Made by a program: the position numbers and the translations under genes
Shown: positions 1 to 8,514 of the stretch, in pieces
Numbering within the stretch: the stretch's first letter is position 1
Layout: the number at the start of each line of letters is the position of its first letter
Source: Chloroflexota bacterium
GTDB lineage: Bacteria > Chloroflexota > Ktedonobacteria > Ktedonobacterales > JADMIN01
Length of the DNA: 64,000 bases
Assembly (NCBI GenBank): GCA_021323855.1
Contig: JAJPKE010000035.1
Coordinates: 83,823-147,822, forward strand
Direction of reading: 5' to 3'
Notes under the pieces: generated by a model
The model's input: the letters and a program-made list of their open reading frames with translations, nothing else
What the model was told of the DNA's origin: nothing
Databases searched by the model: none

Positions 1-1
1 A

Positions 2-67
2 CAACCGCAGAGGCAGCGTACAGACCAGACTACCAACTACAGCGACGGCCATGTCGCGGCGGCGTAA
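2..67 (+). CDS. possible 3' end of a gene cut by the left edge
   Basis: One frame is open from the window edge and stops with TAA at 65-67, giving a hydrophilic Q/R/T-rich tail of 21 residues ending HVAAA. This looks like a protein C terminus, but it is too short to recognise. The other two forward frames are also open here, so the call rests only on the plausible composition. Confidence 0.2.
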   Translation, partial: QPQRQRTDQTTNYSDGHVAAA

Positions 68-271
68 CTGCCAGTAGGACAGTAGGAGGGACAATGCCAG
101 AAGTAAGCCCACTCTCCCGGCCCATCCACTGGTGGCGGCAATCCCACCTACAAGGAAATACGTACAACGATACCATGTGCTATGATACCAGCCTCGCTCT
201 TCAGACGCCAACACTCGCGTGCGCTTTGGGGGATACCTGCTTGCGGGCTTGTCGCTTTGCGGTGTTGCGCC
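68..271. other. intergenic, nothing recognised
   Basis: No supported gene is visible. The forward frame that runs through here continues antisense into the 272-1024 gene and is better explained as a shadow. I see no clear promoter, repeat or terminator. Confidence 0.4.
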
Positions 272-1024
272 TCAGGCGAAAGCAAGCGCAATCGCCGGAC
301 CCACCACTTTGTTTGGGATATCTTCTGCGTCCTGCGCAAATGGATACTCGCTCGGCCCCCATAGCTCCAACGCCAGCGCGATGCAACGCATGCGGTCCGC
401 CTCGTCTATCACCTCGTCCTCTTCGTCATCCTCCTTCTCTTGCTCCACCTGGTCCTCGTGCATGGTCTGCTGGTCGTGTTCTTCCCACCAGCCGGGCCGC
501 AGCACCACCCGCGCGAAATCCTCGGCGCTCGTTCCCTCCGGCAGCAGGTCCGCGAAGCGTTCAGGATGTCCGCGCGCCGCCTCACTATCAATCGTTGCAT
601 TTTCGTCGTTCGCTGCGCTTTCGTCCGCCGTCTCTGCAAGCAGGGCGGTAGGGTCACTCAGATAGTAATCCACCTCACTGCCCGCGCGCGCCAGCCGGTA
701 GCCGGAGACGACATCGCCATAGACGAAGACGCTGAAGACGGCGCAGCCGCCCAACCGGCGCGACAGTTCCACCTCCAAACCGACGGTGCGATTGCCCACT
801 TCCAGCAGCGGCGTCCAGTCAACCTCAGCCGGTGGACGGCAAATCAAGTAGCGATAGCTTGCCGTCTCTTCCTGGGCATCGAGCCGACCTAGCACCGCCG
901 AAAACGTTCCCTCGATGCGCAGCACACGCGGACGCTCCTCGCCTGCAAAAATCGCTTCCAGCGCCTGCTCTATCTCATCCGGGCCATGCCCCTGAATATG
1001 AAACGCGGTGATTGACGTACTCAT
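272..1024 (-). CDS. hypothetical acidic protein
   Basis: A 250-residue protein that I do not recognise. The N-terminal ~125 residues look like a compact alpha/beta domain. Residues ~130-215 are very acidic, with runs of E and D, and probably disordered. There is no signal peptide or membrane segment, so it is probably cytoplasmic. The ATG at 1024 follows AGGATGAGGA on the coding strand, a good ribosome binding site. It stands alone, divergent from the lipoprotein gene at 1384. The coding call is supported by G/C third-position bias and by a uniform frame. Confidence 0.75.
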   Translation of the reverse strand: MSTSITAFHIQGHGPDEIEQALEAIFAGEERPRVLRIEGTFSAVLGRLDAQEETASYRYLICRPPAEVDWTPLLEVGNRTVGLEVELSRRLGGCAVFSVFVYGDVVSGYRLARAGSEVDYYLSDPTALLAETADESAANDENATIDSEAARGHPERFADLLPEGTSAEDFARVVLRPGWWEEHDQQTMHEDQVEQEKEDDEEDEVIDEADRMRCIALALELWGPSEYPFAQDAEDIPNKVVGPAIALAFA

Positions 1025-1383
1025 TCCTCATCCTGCTTTTGGGTATCTTTCGTCTCGTGGGACTTTCAGGTCAGCCGTTTGCGTCGTCTCCGGGTCGTGC
1101 TGCCTGATGATACCACCAAATTGCGTAGCAATTCGGGAACCAATGGTCGCGATCTGACGTCTTTGGAGATAGCAGCCTTTCGGTTGATACTTTGATTATC
1201 TGTTTTGGCTATGTGTGGCCATGTTTGGCTATTGTGCCGGATTATGCTGACATATCTCAGCATCTTCTAACCATTGGGGCATAGACTTTGGCTAGGCACA
1301 TGCAGTGACGTTCACTCAAAAATACTCGGCATAATCGGCGCGATGGGTGTGGGTGAGTAGAGCAATGCTTCTGAGGAGGAAAA
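1025..1383. promoter_or_regulatory. divergent intergenic region
   Basis: This 359-bp region lies between two divergent genes and is more AT-rich than its surroundings. At about 1204-1234 it carries imperfect repeats of TTTGGCTAT/TGTGGCCAT. GAGGAGG at 1374-1380 is the ribosome binding site of the lipoprotein gene. No promoter could be called with confidence. Confidence 0.35.
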
Positions 1384-2832
1384 ATGTCGCAGAACCAAGC
1401 GGGAGATGAATGCAAGGTCTCCCATCCAGTACATTCAGGACATCCAGGAAGGATCGGCAGGGAAAAGCGTGGCATCCGGTGGCTGGCCGTTATCTTTGGG
1501 TTGATCGCTGTGTTGGTCGCCGGGTGTGGTGGTTCAACCACCGGCAATAATAGTGGCCATAACACCGCGCCTTTGAATGCGACTCCGCCATCTACCTCGG
1601 ATGTCAATGGCGTGGTCGTGGCGATGCTCCAAAATATCAAACAGAACGGCTGGAACAGCAATCCCAACATCAACAATGGTTTGGGCGGCCTGTGGGTAAA
1701 CTGGGAGTACGGCTCGAATCCGCTCAAAACCAATGGCGGCGATCCCAGCAAGCAGAACAGCCACGACCGGCTGACCGACCTGCGCTATCTCCACAACTTG
1801 CTCTCATATCAGGCGGAGAATCCCACCGATACACAGTTTGCCAGCGAGATTCAGAAGTATACGCAGATCGTTAAGATGGAGTTCGCGGACGGCACCGATC
1901 AGCGTGGCTGGATCTATGACGAGTGGTGGGATATGTACCAGCTTTCCCATGACGACTGGTTCAAGACCGCTGCCTACAATGAGGCCAACAACTATTATAC
2001 GAATTGGTATCACCCGTCGGTCGGCGCGCTCTATCAGGTGACGAACAGCGAACCGAACGGTTACTATCGCACCGAAGATACGATGGGCATGGGCGCCGCG
2101 CTGATCGAGGCTGGCGTGCAGTTCAATAATCCTAATTGGGTGAACGCTGGCAAGACGGCGCTTGCCTTCCTGCGCAGCCATGCCTACGTGCCGCAGTATC
2201 ACATGTACCTGCATCTGCTCGACAATGTGGTGTCGAGCAGCGGCGCCGCCAACCAGAATGAATCTATCCAAAAGGTGGACGTGCAGCAGAGCGACGGCAG
2301 CACCACCACACATGACGGCGATGTGGTGAAAGCTGAATCCATCGGCACCGAAGCGATTGCGCTGATGGAAGCCTATATCGCCAGCCAGGATAAGCAGTAT
2401 CTCGACCAGGCGGTTGACATGCTGACGTATATGCAGGCGAACACCAATCTGACGGGCATGTGGGATACGACCTATGGCGGCTATTTCTACGGCGTCGTTT
2501 TCTCCGGCACAGATACTGGCAGTCTTGGCTCGCCGCATGTCAAGGCAACGGAAAAAGAAGCCGGACGCCAGATGTTGATGCTGCGGGCATATCACATGGC
2601 GAATATGCTGACGAACGGGCAGTTTCAGGGCATGGAGAACCTGCTGCTTCAGGTTGCCGTGACGAAGGCATATTACGCGCCCGGGCACGGCGTCCTCTAC
2701 TCCGTGCAGCAGAACTGGCAGCCACACAAGCGCAAAGGCCAGCCACTGGACTATGTGACAACTGAGGCAATGGGCATCATGCTCGAAGCGTTGCTCTCGC
2801 TGCATGCGCCCAACGCACAGATCGCCGGATAG
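1384..2832 (+). CDS. secreted lipoprotein, probable (alpha/alpha)6-barrel glycosidase-like protein
   Basis: A 482-residue exported protein. A basic N-terminal stretch of ~30 residues is followed by a hydrophobic segment ending in the lipobox VAGC (about residues 45-48), so it should be lipidated and face outward. A Ser/Thr/Asn-rich linker follows. The mature part is rich in aromatic residues (Trp, Tyr), with spaced helical units such as YDEWWDMY and repeated AL..A.Y patterns. This resembles six-hairpin (alpha/alpha) barrel sugar-active enzymes, but no catalytic motif could be assigned and the family call is an inference. The ATG follows GAGGAGG. It is a single-gene unit ending at a strong terminator. 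Confidence 0.85.
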   Translation: MSQNQAGDECKVSHPVHSGHPGRIGREKRGIRWLAVIFGLIAVLVAGCGGSTTGNNSGHNTAPLNATPPSTSDVNGVVVAMLQNIKQNGWNSNPNINNGLGGLWVNWEYGSNPLKTNGGDPSKQNSHDRLTDLRYLHNLLSYQAENPTDTQFASEIQKYTQIVKMEFADGTDQRGWIYDEWWDMYQLSHDDWFKTAAYNEANNYYTNWYHPSVGALYQVTNSEPNGYYRTEDTMGMGAALIEAGVQFNNPNWVNAGKTALAFLRSHAYVPQYHMYLHLLDNVVSSSGAANQNESIQKVDVQQSDGSTTTHDGDVVKAESIGTEAIALMEAYIASQDKQYLDQAVDMLTYMQANTNLTGMWDTTYGGYFYGVVFSGTDTGSLGSPHVKATEKEAGRQMLMLRAYHMANMLTNGQFQGMENLLLQVAVTKAYYAPGHGVLYSVQQNWQPHKRKGQPLDYVTTEAMGIMLEALLSLHAPNAQIAG

Positions 2833-2851
2833 CCGGTAGCGCGTCAGAGAC

Positions 2852-2898
2852 AACCGGAGAGGCGTATCCTCAACGCGGGATACGCCTCTCCGGTTTTT
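2852..2898 (+). terminator. Rho-independent terminator
   Basis: Perfect 18-bp arms (2852-2869 and 2878-2895) with an 8-nt loop run directly into five T residues (2894-2898). It lies 20 bp after the lipoprotein stop codon. It also separates this gene from the convergent gene ending at 2949. Confidence 0.9.
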
Positions 2899-2948
2899 GG
2901 AGGAGATAGAGATGGACAATCTATATCAAGTCTACGCCACTGTCTGGG

Positions 2949-4937
2949 TTAGCGTAGATCGTTGAGCTTGCGCTCGGCCTCGTCGAGCGAGAGCGCGCCG
3001 CTGCGCAATTGTTCGAGAATCGCGCGGCGCTGTGCATCGGCGTCGTCGCGTGTGGCTCCGGCAGCAGAAGCGGAGGCCGCTGGCTCTTCGTCATCATATT
3101 CGATGCGCACGCGCTGGGCGCCGCTGGACTTCGATGCACCGCTGCCCGTGCTGCCAGAAGATGAGCCACCAGCGCGGCGGGAATCCCAATCGCGGCGCAA
3201 CTGCGAGAACGAGGCTTCCAGTTCGGACATCGCCTTCTCGACTGCCGAGCGCACATCACGGCCAATCGCTTCCCAGTCGGTCTCGCGGGCGCGCTTTGCC
3301 GCCTTCTCAGCGTAATCTTGCGCCTGCTCAGCAGCCTTGCGAGCCACCTTCTCAGCTTTGTTGCGCAGATCGTTCAGCCGTTCCTCATACTCGCCGTACA
3401 TGCGTGCGCCCTGGCCTTTTTCCCACTCGAAGTGAATATCGCGCGCTGTGTGTTCGCCCAGGTCGTCGCGCTCGCTGGTCTCAGGCACCGGACCCTGGAA
3501 GTGGAAGTTGGCGCGGCCAGGAGCGCGGTCCCAGCGCATGCGGAACCGCTGCCCGCCGATGGACCCTTCCCAACTACGGCTGTCCAGGTTGTCCGAAGAT
3601 TTGCCACTCTCTTGCTTCTCGAAGTCTTCGCTCATGTGTTGTTCCCTCTCATATCGGTCTGTCGCGGCAATCGAAATATCGCCGCCATCGCTTACCAACG
3701 TCACGGTTGAACTGCCGCGACCAAGAACGCCAACCAAATTGCGGCGACGCCCACGTTCGACACTGAGCGGCAGCCGCGTCTTGATTTCACCGCCAAAGGT
3801 GCGCGCCACGAAACGCGCATTGACATCTTCGCGTACCCGCAGATCAATATCGCCGCTGGCGTGAATGTTGTATTCCACCTGCTCGCCAAGCGCCGTATCT
3901 ATCTCAGCATCGCCACCGACCCGCTTCACATCGAGTCCGCCGGTGGCGTTCTTCACTTCCAGGTCGCCGCCAACCGTGCTCAGCAGAATCGGTCCGCGCG
4001 CATCACGGATACGCGCGTCGCCACCGACGCTATGCACCTCGATGGCCTCTATCGCGCCCTGGACCTCCAGATCGCCGCCGATGGCCGCCAGCGTCATGCC
4101 CATGACGCTATCCACCTCGACATCGCCGCCGACCGAGCTACCACGCAGCATCACGGTTGAGCGCCGCGCCTCCAGATCGCCGCCAATCGTGCCCAGCAGG
4201 ACAACAGTGCCGCAATCTACGAGATTCACATCGCCAGCAATCGCATCGCGCACTTCCAGTCCCGGCAAGTCGCGCGCTTCCAGGCTGCCGCTGATGTGCC
4301 CGATAACGGGCGCTTCGTCGTAGTCTTCGATGGTGGCATCGCCATTGACCATGCGAACGCGCAGACTGCCACCGGCGCGGGCTTCTAGCTCACCCTCCAA
4401 TTGGGCGATTTCCGTAATCGCCACCCGCTCGATCTCGGCGTCTCCGCTGACTCGCTGCGCGAGTACATAGCCATCCACATGCTCGGCGTGCAGATCACCG
4501 TACACGCGGCGAACCAGCACCTCAGTGCCATCAGGAACCCGTAGCTCGCTGTCGTCTGGCAGGCGTGTGAAACGCAGCACACCGCCAGTCTCATCTACGG
4601 TATCGTCCTCGATCTCCTCGCCGTCGGCGCTCAAAAGCACCTGCGGCGAACCGCCGAGAATAGTCAGGTCGCCCTCAACGAGATCAATTTCGATGCGTAA
4701 CCGTGGCGGCTCATGAGCCGCTTCCGCGGATCCCGTGGATTCTGCCGGTGCGCCAGCCGTCTCAGCCCCAGCATCGTGCGCCTCTTCGGCGCTATCGGTT
4801 GCTTCAACCATCTCAGGAATAGCTGGGATTTCCGGAATGTCGGGCATATCCGGAATATCAGGCACCGGCGGGACACTGGCGCTGCTCGCAGCGGACTCGT
4901 CTGTAGGATGTACGTTGTTCTCGTTCTCAGGTTCCAT
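2949..4937 (-). CDS. DUF4097 beta-helix protein with C-terminal SHOCT-like motif
   Basis: A 662-residue protein, presumably cytoplasmic or membrane-associated, with no signal peptide. The order is: acidic N terminus with a run of PDIP/PEIP repeats; a long DUF4097-type segment built of about ten short strands repeating GGDLEV/GGDAEI (roughly residues 80-400); a second Arg-rich segment; a charged coiled-coil (around 490-570, Ala/Lys/Glu rich); and a C-terminal SHOCT-like motif (ILEQL.SGALSLDEAE). In Bacillus YvlB and enterococcal LiaX, DUF4097 and SHOCT-like parts occur in envelope-stress proteins, there in the reverse order. The ATG at 4937, after GAGAGG, is preferred over a TTG 24 bp upstream. 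It is the second gene after DUF2089. Confidence 0.9.
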   Translation of the reverse strand: MEPENENNVHPTDESAASSASVPPVPDIPDMPDIPEIPAIPEMVEATDSAEEAHDAGAETAGAPAESTGSAEAAHEPPRLRIEIDLVEGDLTILGGSPQVLLSADGEEIEDDTVDETGGVLRFTRLPDDSELRVPDGTEVLVRRVYGDLHAEHVDGYVLAQRVSGDAEIERVAITEIAQLEGELEARAGGSLRVRMVNGDATIEDYDEAPVIGHISGSLEARDLPGLEVRDAIAGDVNLVDCGTVVLLGTIGGDLEARRSTVMLRGSSVGGDVEVDSVMGMTLAAIGGDLEVQGAIEAIEVHSVGGDARIRDARGPILLSTVGGDLEVKNATGGLDVKRVGGDAEIDTALGEQVEYNIHASGDIDLRVREDVNARFVARTFGGEIKTRLPLSVERGRRRNLVGVLGRGSSTVTLVSDGGDISIAATDRYEREQHMSEDFEKQESGKSSDNLDSRSWEGSIGGQRFRMRWDRAPGRANFHFQGPVPETSERDDLGEHTARDIHFEWEKGQGARMYGEYEERLNDLRNKAEKVARKAAEQAQDYAEKAAKRARETDWEAIGRDVRSAVEKAMSELEASFSQLRRDWDSRRAGGSSSGSTGSGASKSSGAQRVRIEYDDEEPAASASAAGATRDDADAQRRAILEQLRSGALSLDEAERKLNDLR

Positions 4938-5005
4938 TTTCGTAGACCTCTCGTTCTCCAACCTGCTGAATTGCCAGATTTGTCAGATTTCACCTGTGTT
5001 TTGCG

Positions 5006-5443
5006 CTATTTGTCGCCACCCATCAATTGCTGGTGCGCTTCTTCAGTGGTGATGCGTCCGGCGGCGAGGTCCGCCAGAATCTCGCGGCGAGTGCGGCGTT
5101 GCGCTGGGTCCGCCTGCTCCTCATCGGCGTTGAATCCCATCGTCGTGAGGACATTGGAGAGCCGTGCGCGGACGGTGGGATAGGAGATGCCAAGCATATC
5201 TTCGACATTTTTGATAATGCCACGACAGCGGAGAAACGCCTCGACAAATTCGAGCTGTGCATCATCCAGCCGCGCGAGCCGCCCGAAGCGCCCGGCGTCA
5301 TCTCCTTGTGCGGGAGCCGCAGCAGGAGAGAGATGAAAACTGCCTTCCAGCGCGCTGCCACAACGCTCGCAGCGCAGCCGTGTAACGGTCATTGGGGCGC
5401 TGCAAACGGGGCAGGAGCCATCAACGGTATAGAGGTCTGGCAT
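5006..5443 (-). CDS. DUF2089 family zinc-ribbon/HTH regulator
   Basis: A 145-residue protein. The N-terminal zinc ribbon has CPVC and CERC pairs (residues ~11-29). A central helix-turn-helix-like segment includes FVEAFLRCRGIIKNVEDMLG and SYPTVRARL, typical of DUF2089. A C-terminal motif (REILADLAAGRITTEEA) resembles the SHOCT-like end of the next gene. It probably acts as a DNA-binding regulator of its own operon, which is an inference from family and position. The ATG follows GAGGAGCGG. The gap to the DUF4097 gene is 68 bp, so the two are likely co-transcribed from the promoter at 5501-5529. Confidence 0.9.
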   Translation of the reverse strand: MPDLYTVDGSCPVCSAPMTVTRLRCERCGSALEGSFHLSPAAAPAQGDDAGRFGRLARLDDAQLEFVEAFLRCRGIIKNVEDMLGISYPTVRARLSNVLTTMGFNADEEQADPAQRRTRREILADLAAGRITTEEAHQQLMGGDK

Positions 5444-5500
5444 CTGTGGCCGCTCCTCATGTGCATGTCAATAAGTCAGTAAGGATGTGTGTCTTGTAGA

Positions 5501-5529
5501 TATATAACACAGCACTTCACAAAAATCAA
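5501..5529 (-). promoter_or_regulatory. sigma-70-type promoter of the DUF2089 operon
   Basis: On the minus strand TTGATT (5529-5524) is separated by exactly 17 bp from TATATA (5506-5501). The start would fall near 5494, about 50 nt before the ATG of the DUF2089 gene. It sits in the most AT-rich part of the gap 5444-5792. The rest of that gap shows only the ribosome binding site of the next gene. Confidence 0.65.
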
Positions 5530-5792
5530 TGGTCTACTCAATAATATTTAATTTTCATGTCACGCACATTAACTTTTTCAACTGTGCTGCAACGATGCCA
5601 GGCTGAAGCGCAGAGAATCCACGTTCGTGGTATGGGGCGATGTTTTCAGCAGTATTGGAACTTTTGGGGGAAGAGTGGTTGCTCGCGTAGCCGCCTGATA
5701 TCTGGCACGTCCTAATATGCGTAACTCCTGGGCGGCGCCCATGAGGAGCGTTTAAGCGGGGAATCTCATCAATCCTTGAGGAAGGATGCAGT

Positions 5793-6140
5793 ATGGCTCT
5801 CATGACCCGAAAAACGGAACTCTCGCCGCTCGAAGTGATCGTTGTCGAAAATACGTTAGGCGAAGAAGCACGCAAAGATGCACGAGAAGGTACACTGGCG
5901 CGTATCCAACGGCTTACCAGGGAACGGCAAAAGCTCTACGCGCTTTCAGCGGCCCATCCATTCCTCGCACCGGCGAACGGCCCGCGTATTCGCGAGATCA
6001 ACGCGGACATTGAGTTGCTCTGGGAGACGCTACGGCGTGAGCGGGCATCGCGGCGCGTTGCCATCGAACGTGCGTTGAACGTCACCAACGAAGACGAAGA
6101 CGACCACTCCGAGCAAGAGAATTCCCATGATGCCGCTTGA
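5793..6140 (+). CDS. DUF2630-like small protein
   Basis: A 115-residue charged protein. Its core reads as RIQRL..ERQKLY, then a short loop and RIREINADIELLWETLRRERASR, matching the two-helix pattern of DUF2630 (LVAEEH.L ... LD.CWDLLRQRRA). The N-terminal ~35 residues and the acidic C-terminal tail are extra. The function of the family is unknown. The ATG follows GAGGAAGGA. The gene stands alone before the PadR gene. The family call is by eye. Confidence 0.75.
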   Translation: MALMTRKTELSPLEVIVVENTLGEEARKDAREGTLARIQRLTRERQKLYALSAAHPFLAPANGPRIREINADIELLWETLRRERASRRVAIERALNVTNEDEDDHSEQENSHDAA

Positions 6141-6346
6141 CATGTAATGCTTGCAGGCGGCATCTCTCGACTTTCCACCAGCGCCATATGTTCTCGATGC
6201 AGAACACGGTGCTGGTGGATTGGTCTATGGTGCTCCTCTCACTGTGAGTAGCAATACAAGTTCAGCGCTTTTGTATCATATATTTTAATGACGATAGTTC
6301 CATAACGCAGTATGCTCATAGAAAATTGGGAAGGATATTTGCCAGC

Positions 6347-6955
6347 ATGTCTAATAAGCTAGATAGTGCGCGCCAGCTATCTGTGGACGATCAAGATGAA
6401 AAAATGCCGACTCGCAATACGCTGCGCTATATCATCCTGGGGCTGCTCGCGGCGCATCCGATGTCCGGCTACGACATCAAGCGCGCATTTGATCGCTCGC
6501 TGGCGACCTATTGGAATGCTGGCAACAGTCAAATCTACACAACACTCAAAACGCTGGCGGAGCGTGGCCTCGTCTCTTCTGAGGTGGTCTATCAGGAAGA
6601 CCGGCCCAACCGGCGTGTCTATCGCCTGACGCCAGCGGGGCGCGCAGCGTTCGATGCCTGGCTCTCTGAACCTGTGCCGCCGCGTTTTACCAAAGACGAA
6701 TTTTTGACGAAACTCTTTTTCTGCGGTCAAACCTCCGACGAAGCGGCGTTGCGCCATCTGGAAGCACATTTGGAGGCCCTGCGCGCACAACTGGCCGATA
6801 TGGAATGGGCGCTGCGCGAATACGGCGACCGTCCCACACGGCGGCCACGGCTGCTGGAATATCAAATGCTGGTGCGTGACTATAAACAGGCTATCTTGCA
6901 GACCGACCTTGCCATGACCGAGCAGGCCATCGCGCGCATCCGTGCCCGCCTGTGA
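6347..6955 (+). CDS. PadR family transcriptional regulator
   Basis: A 202-residue regulator. The winged HTH (about residues 22-100) starts with the classic LLAAHPMSGYDIKRAFD, followed by the SQIYTTLKTLAERGLV recognition region and a wing ending in YRLTPAGRAAF. The C-terminal half is a long helical dimerisation domain (VirR-type PadR_C). Such proteins usually repress a transporter or a stress gene, but no neighbour here identifies the target. The ATG at 6347 has AAGGA 11 bp upstream and is preferred over an in-frame TTG at 6326, which has none. Confidence 0.9.
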   Translation: MSNKLDSARQLSVDDQDEKMPTRNTLRYIILGLLAAHPMSGYDIKRAFDRSLATYWNAGNSQIYTTLKTLAERGLVSSEVVYQEDRPNRRVYRLTPAGRAAFDAWLSEPVPPRFTKDEFLTKLFFCGQTSDEAALRHLEAHLEALRAQLADMEWALREYGDRPTRRPRLLEYQMLVRDYKQAILQTDLAMTEQAIARIRARL

Positions 6956-6971
6956 TCTAAGCATTCGTTGT

Positions 6972-7352
6972 CTAAGCAATCCAGGTGACGAGATTCCGCC
7001 ATTCGTCCTGGCGGCTCGCTCCCCAATATTCGGCTATCGCCTGGATGGCTACGCCAATGGGTGTCAATTCTTCAATTATCCAGACGCCAGGACTCGTCTC
7101 ATTCGGTCCTAATTGCGCCAATAAGTCCGCAAGATGCTTTGGCATGGTTTTCTTATCGTGTGTGAGGACAATTCTGCCTAATTTCTGGGCAAAATTGAGC
7201 AATTCAGGATCTTTGATATGTAACTGCTGTGCTTCTTGGATAGTGAGTATATCTATATCAGGATAATGCAGGCGGAGTCCTTCTGTAACCTTCACATTGA
7301 AGTTCTCGTCAGCGAGAAGGCGCGGGCGCTCATAATCCTGAATTGGCTTCAT
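6972..7352 (-). CDS. DUF5615 family PIN-like toxin
   Basis: A 126-residue PIN-like protein. LLADENFNVKV near residue 12 gives the first acidic residue, IDILTIQEA the next strand and GRIVLTHDKKTM the later Asp-containing motif. These are typical of the DUF5615/COG4634 putative RNases of type II toxin-antitoxin pairs. The ATG follows GGAGGCAAA. It overlaps the end of the DUF433 gene by 23 bp, the usual antitoxin-first order with coupled translation. The C terminus is longer than in many family members. Confidence 0.85.
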   Translation of the reverse strand: MKPIQDYERPRLLADENFNVKVTEGLRLHYPDIDILTIQEAQQLHIKDPELLNFAQKLGRIVLTHDKKTMPKHLADLLAQLGPNETSPGVWIIEELTPIGVAIQAIAEYWGASRQDEWRNLVTWIA

Positions 7353-7674
7353 TTTGCCTCCGCTGGTCCTCGATGCGCCGCCTGACGATATTCGCTGGAT
7401 GATTTGGATTTTCGCGTTGCGCTCGTTTCAATTCCTCGAAATAGGCGTCATCTTCGGCAAACCGCTTATCAAGTTCCTCTTGATGCTCCAGATAATAGGC
7501 GATCACCCCATAGACGGTCGCTAGGGGTACGGTTGGAAAACTCTGCTGTATCTCTTCCGGAGTGTAGTGATGACCGTTGTGCATGGCGACAATGACATGC
7601 ACTGTGACGCGCGTATCGCCTACATACAACTCGCCATCACGTTCTTCTATATAGCTTGGACTCTGGATTCTCAT
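7330..7674 (-). CDS. DUF433 family antitoxin
   Basis: A 114-residue protein with the DUF433 core: SYIEERDGELYVGDTRVTVHVIVA, then the HTH-like segment TPEEIQQSFPTVPLATVYGVIAYYLEHQEE. DUF433 proteins act as DNA-binding antitoxins to DUF5615 toxins, and here the toxin gene overlaps by 23 bp. The ATG at 7674 follows GAGGCAGT and gives the family-standard N terminus. A longer in-frame version from 7776 adds a basic Ala-rich stretch that does not look like a domain. Confidence 0.85.
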   Translation of the reverse strand: MRIQSPSYIEERDGELYVGDTRVTVHVIVAMHNGHHYTPEEIQQSFPTVPLATVYGVIAYYLEHQEELDKRFAEDDAYFEELKRAQRENPNHPANIVRRRIEDQRRQNEANSGL

Positions 7675-7723
7675 ATACTGCCTCGTTCGTATAAGCCTGC
7701 TTTTCTCTTCATTATATCCCGTT

Positions 7724-8329
7724 TTACAAATAGCACGGCGGGCTGCTGCCGCGATTGCGCGCCTGCGCGCGCGCAATTGCCTCGCGCGCCAGTTGGCGCA
7801 CCAGCGAATCGAGCGGCATCGTCGCTATGAAGCCATCCTCATAGCCCAGGCGGCGCGCATCCTGGCGCTCGATATCGTCGCCGATCAACGCTACGAAGCA
7901 GCGATCAAAGAGATTGACCCGCTCAGCCGCTTCCAGCGCCATGCGTGGCCAGCGCCAGGACGGCGTACAGGCGCCTTCCGGCGTCTGCATGGTAAGCGCC
8001 TGCTGCTCTGCCCAGACCAGCACGGCGTCGGCATCGTTCTGCATGGCTGCCGCAAACACTGCCTCGATCTCCGTGCCGCTCATTCCAGACGCTGGCGTCT
8101 CGTGCAGCACGCGCACTTCCGGGTAGGCCGCCAGACGGAGACGCAACTCCTCGCAGGAAGCGCTCTGATGGCCGGAGAGATGTGGAGGTTCGAGCAGCAG
8201 CACCGTCAATTGGCGTCCCAAGTCTGTACGCAGCATCGTCGCCACCACAGCGGACGGATCGAGCGCTGGAATACGTGGATCAGTATCGGAGGCATATCGG
8301 ATAGATGACTCTTCGTGCGCCTGCTTCAT
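7724..8329 (-). CDS. hypothetical protein with possible cobalamin-binding-like (KamE-type) fold
   Basis: A 201-residue protein that I cannot place firmly. From about residue 40 it alternates predicted strands and helices (LTVLLLEPP, VRVLHETPASGMSGTEIEAVFAAA, ADAVLVWAEQ, CFVALIGDD, LGYEDGFIATM). This resembles the flavodoxin-like C-terminal domain of aminomutase small subunits, where ADAILVSQ and LGFDAGFG occupy similar places. The B12-ligand motif DxHxxG is not visible, so if related it has probably lost the cofactor. The ATG at 8329 follows GAGGTG and is better supported than the GTG at 8338. It stands alone behind repeats at 8461-8487. Confidence 0.65.
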   Translation of the reverse strand: MKQAHEESSIRYASDTDPRIPALDPSAVVATMLRTDLGRQLTVLLLEPPHLSGHQSASCEELRLRLAAYPEVRVLHETPASGMSGTEIEAVFAAAMQNDADAVLVWAEQQALTMQTPEGACTPSWRWPRMALEAAERVNLFDRCFVALIGDDIERQDARRLGYEDGFIATMPLDSLVRQLAREAIARAQARNRGSSPPCYL

Positions 8330-8460
8330 CGTCGCCACCTCTTTCTCGTCGCCTCTTCAGCAGCATAGCTTGTGCCGGATTGTTCCGTCAGGGAGGTAAA
8401 GACAACACGAGCATCCTGCAATATCCCGTCCCCTGCAAGGCGGAATCCACGAGCGCATAG

Positions 8461-8487
8461 TGTACATAGTGTACATAGTGTACATGG
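8461..8487. repeat. three 9-bp tandem repeats containing TGTACA
   Basis: TGTACATAG is repeated with a 9-bp period (8461, 8470, 8479; the third copy ends TGG). Each copy contains the palindrome TGTACA. They lie about 130 bp upstream of the gene 7724-8329 and just past the end of the kinase gene. They could be a multi-site operator or a slippage product. Confidence 0.6.
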
Positions 8488-8514
8488 CACATACGGCGCT
8501 GGTATGCTGGCTGG

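Noticed and set aside
1804..2919. 371-codon antisense frame over the lipoprotein gene
   Set aside because: The forward gene has a signal peptide, lipobox, ribosome site and terminator. The antisense frame reads through that terminator and lacks domains.
6326..6346. Upstream TTG start for the PadR gene
   Set aside because: The AAGGA ribosome site lies between this TTG and the ATG at 6347, and the extra seven residues are not part of the family.
6972..7674. Considered as a novel defence system
   Set aside because: DUF433/DUF5615 is a well-known toxin-antitoxin pairing; no other defence genes lie beside it.
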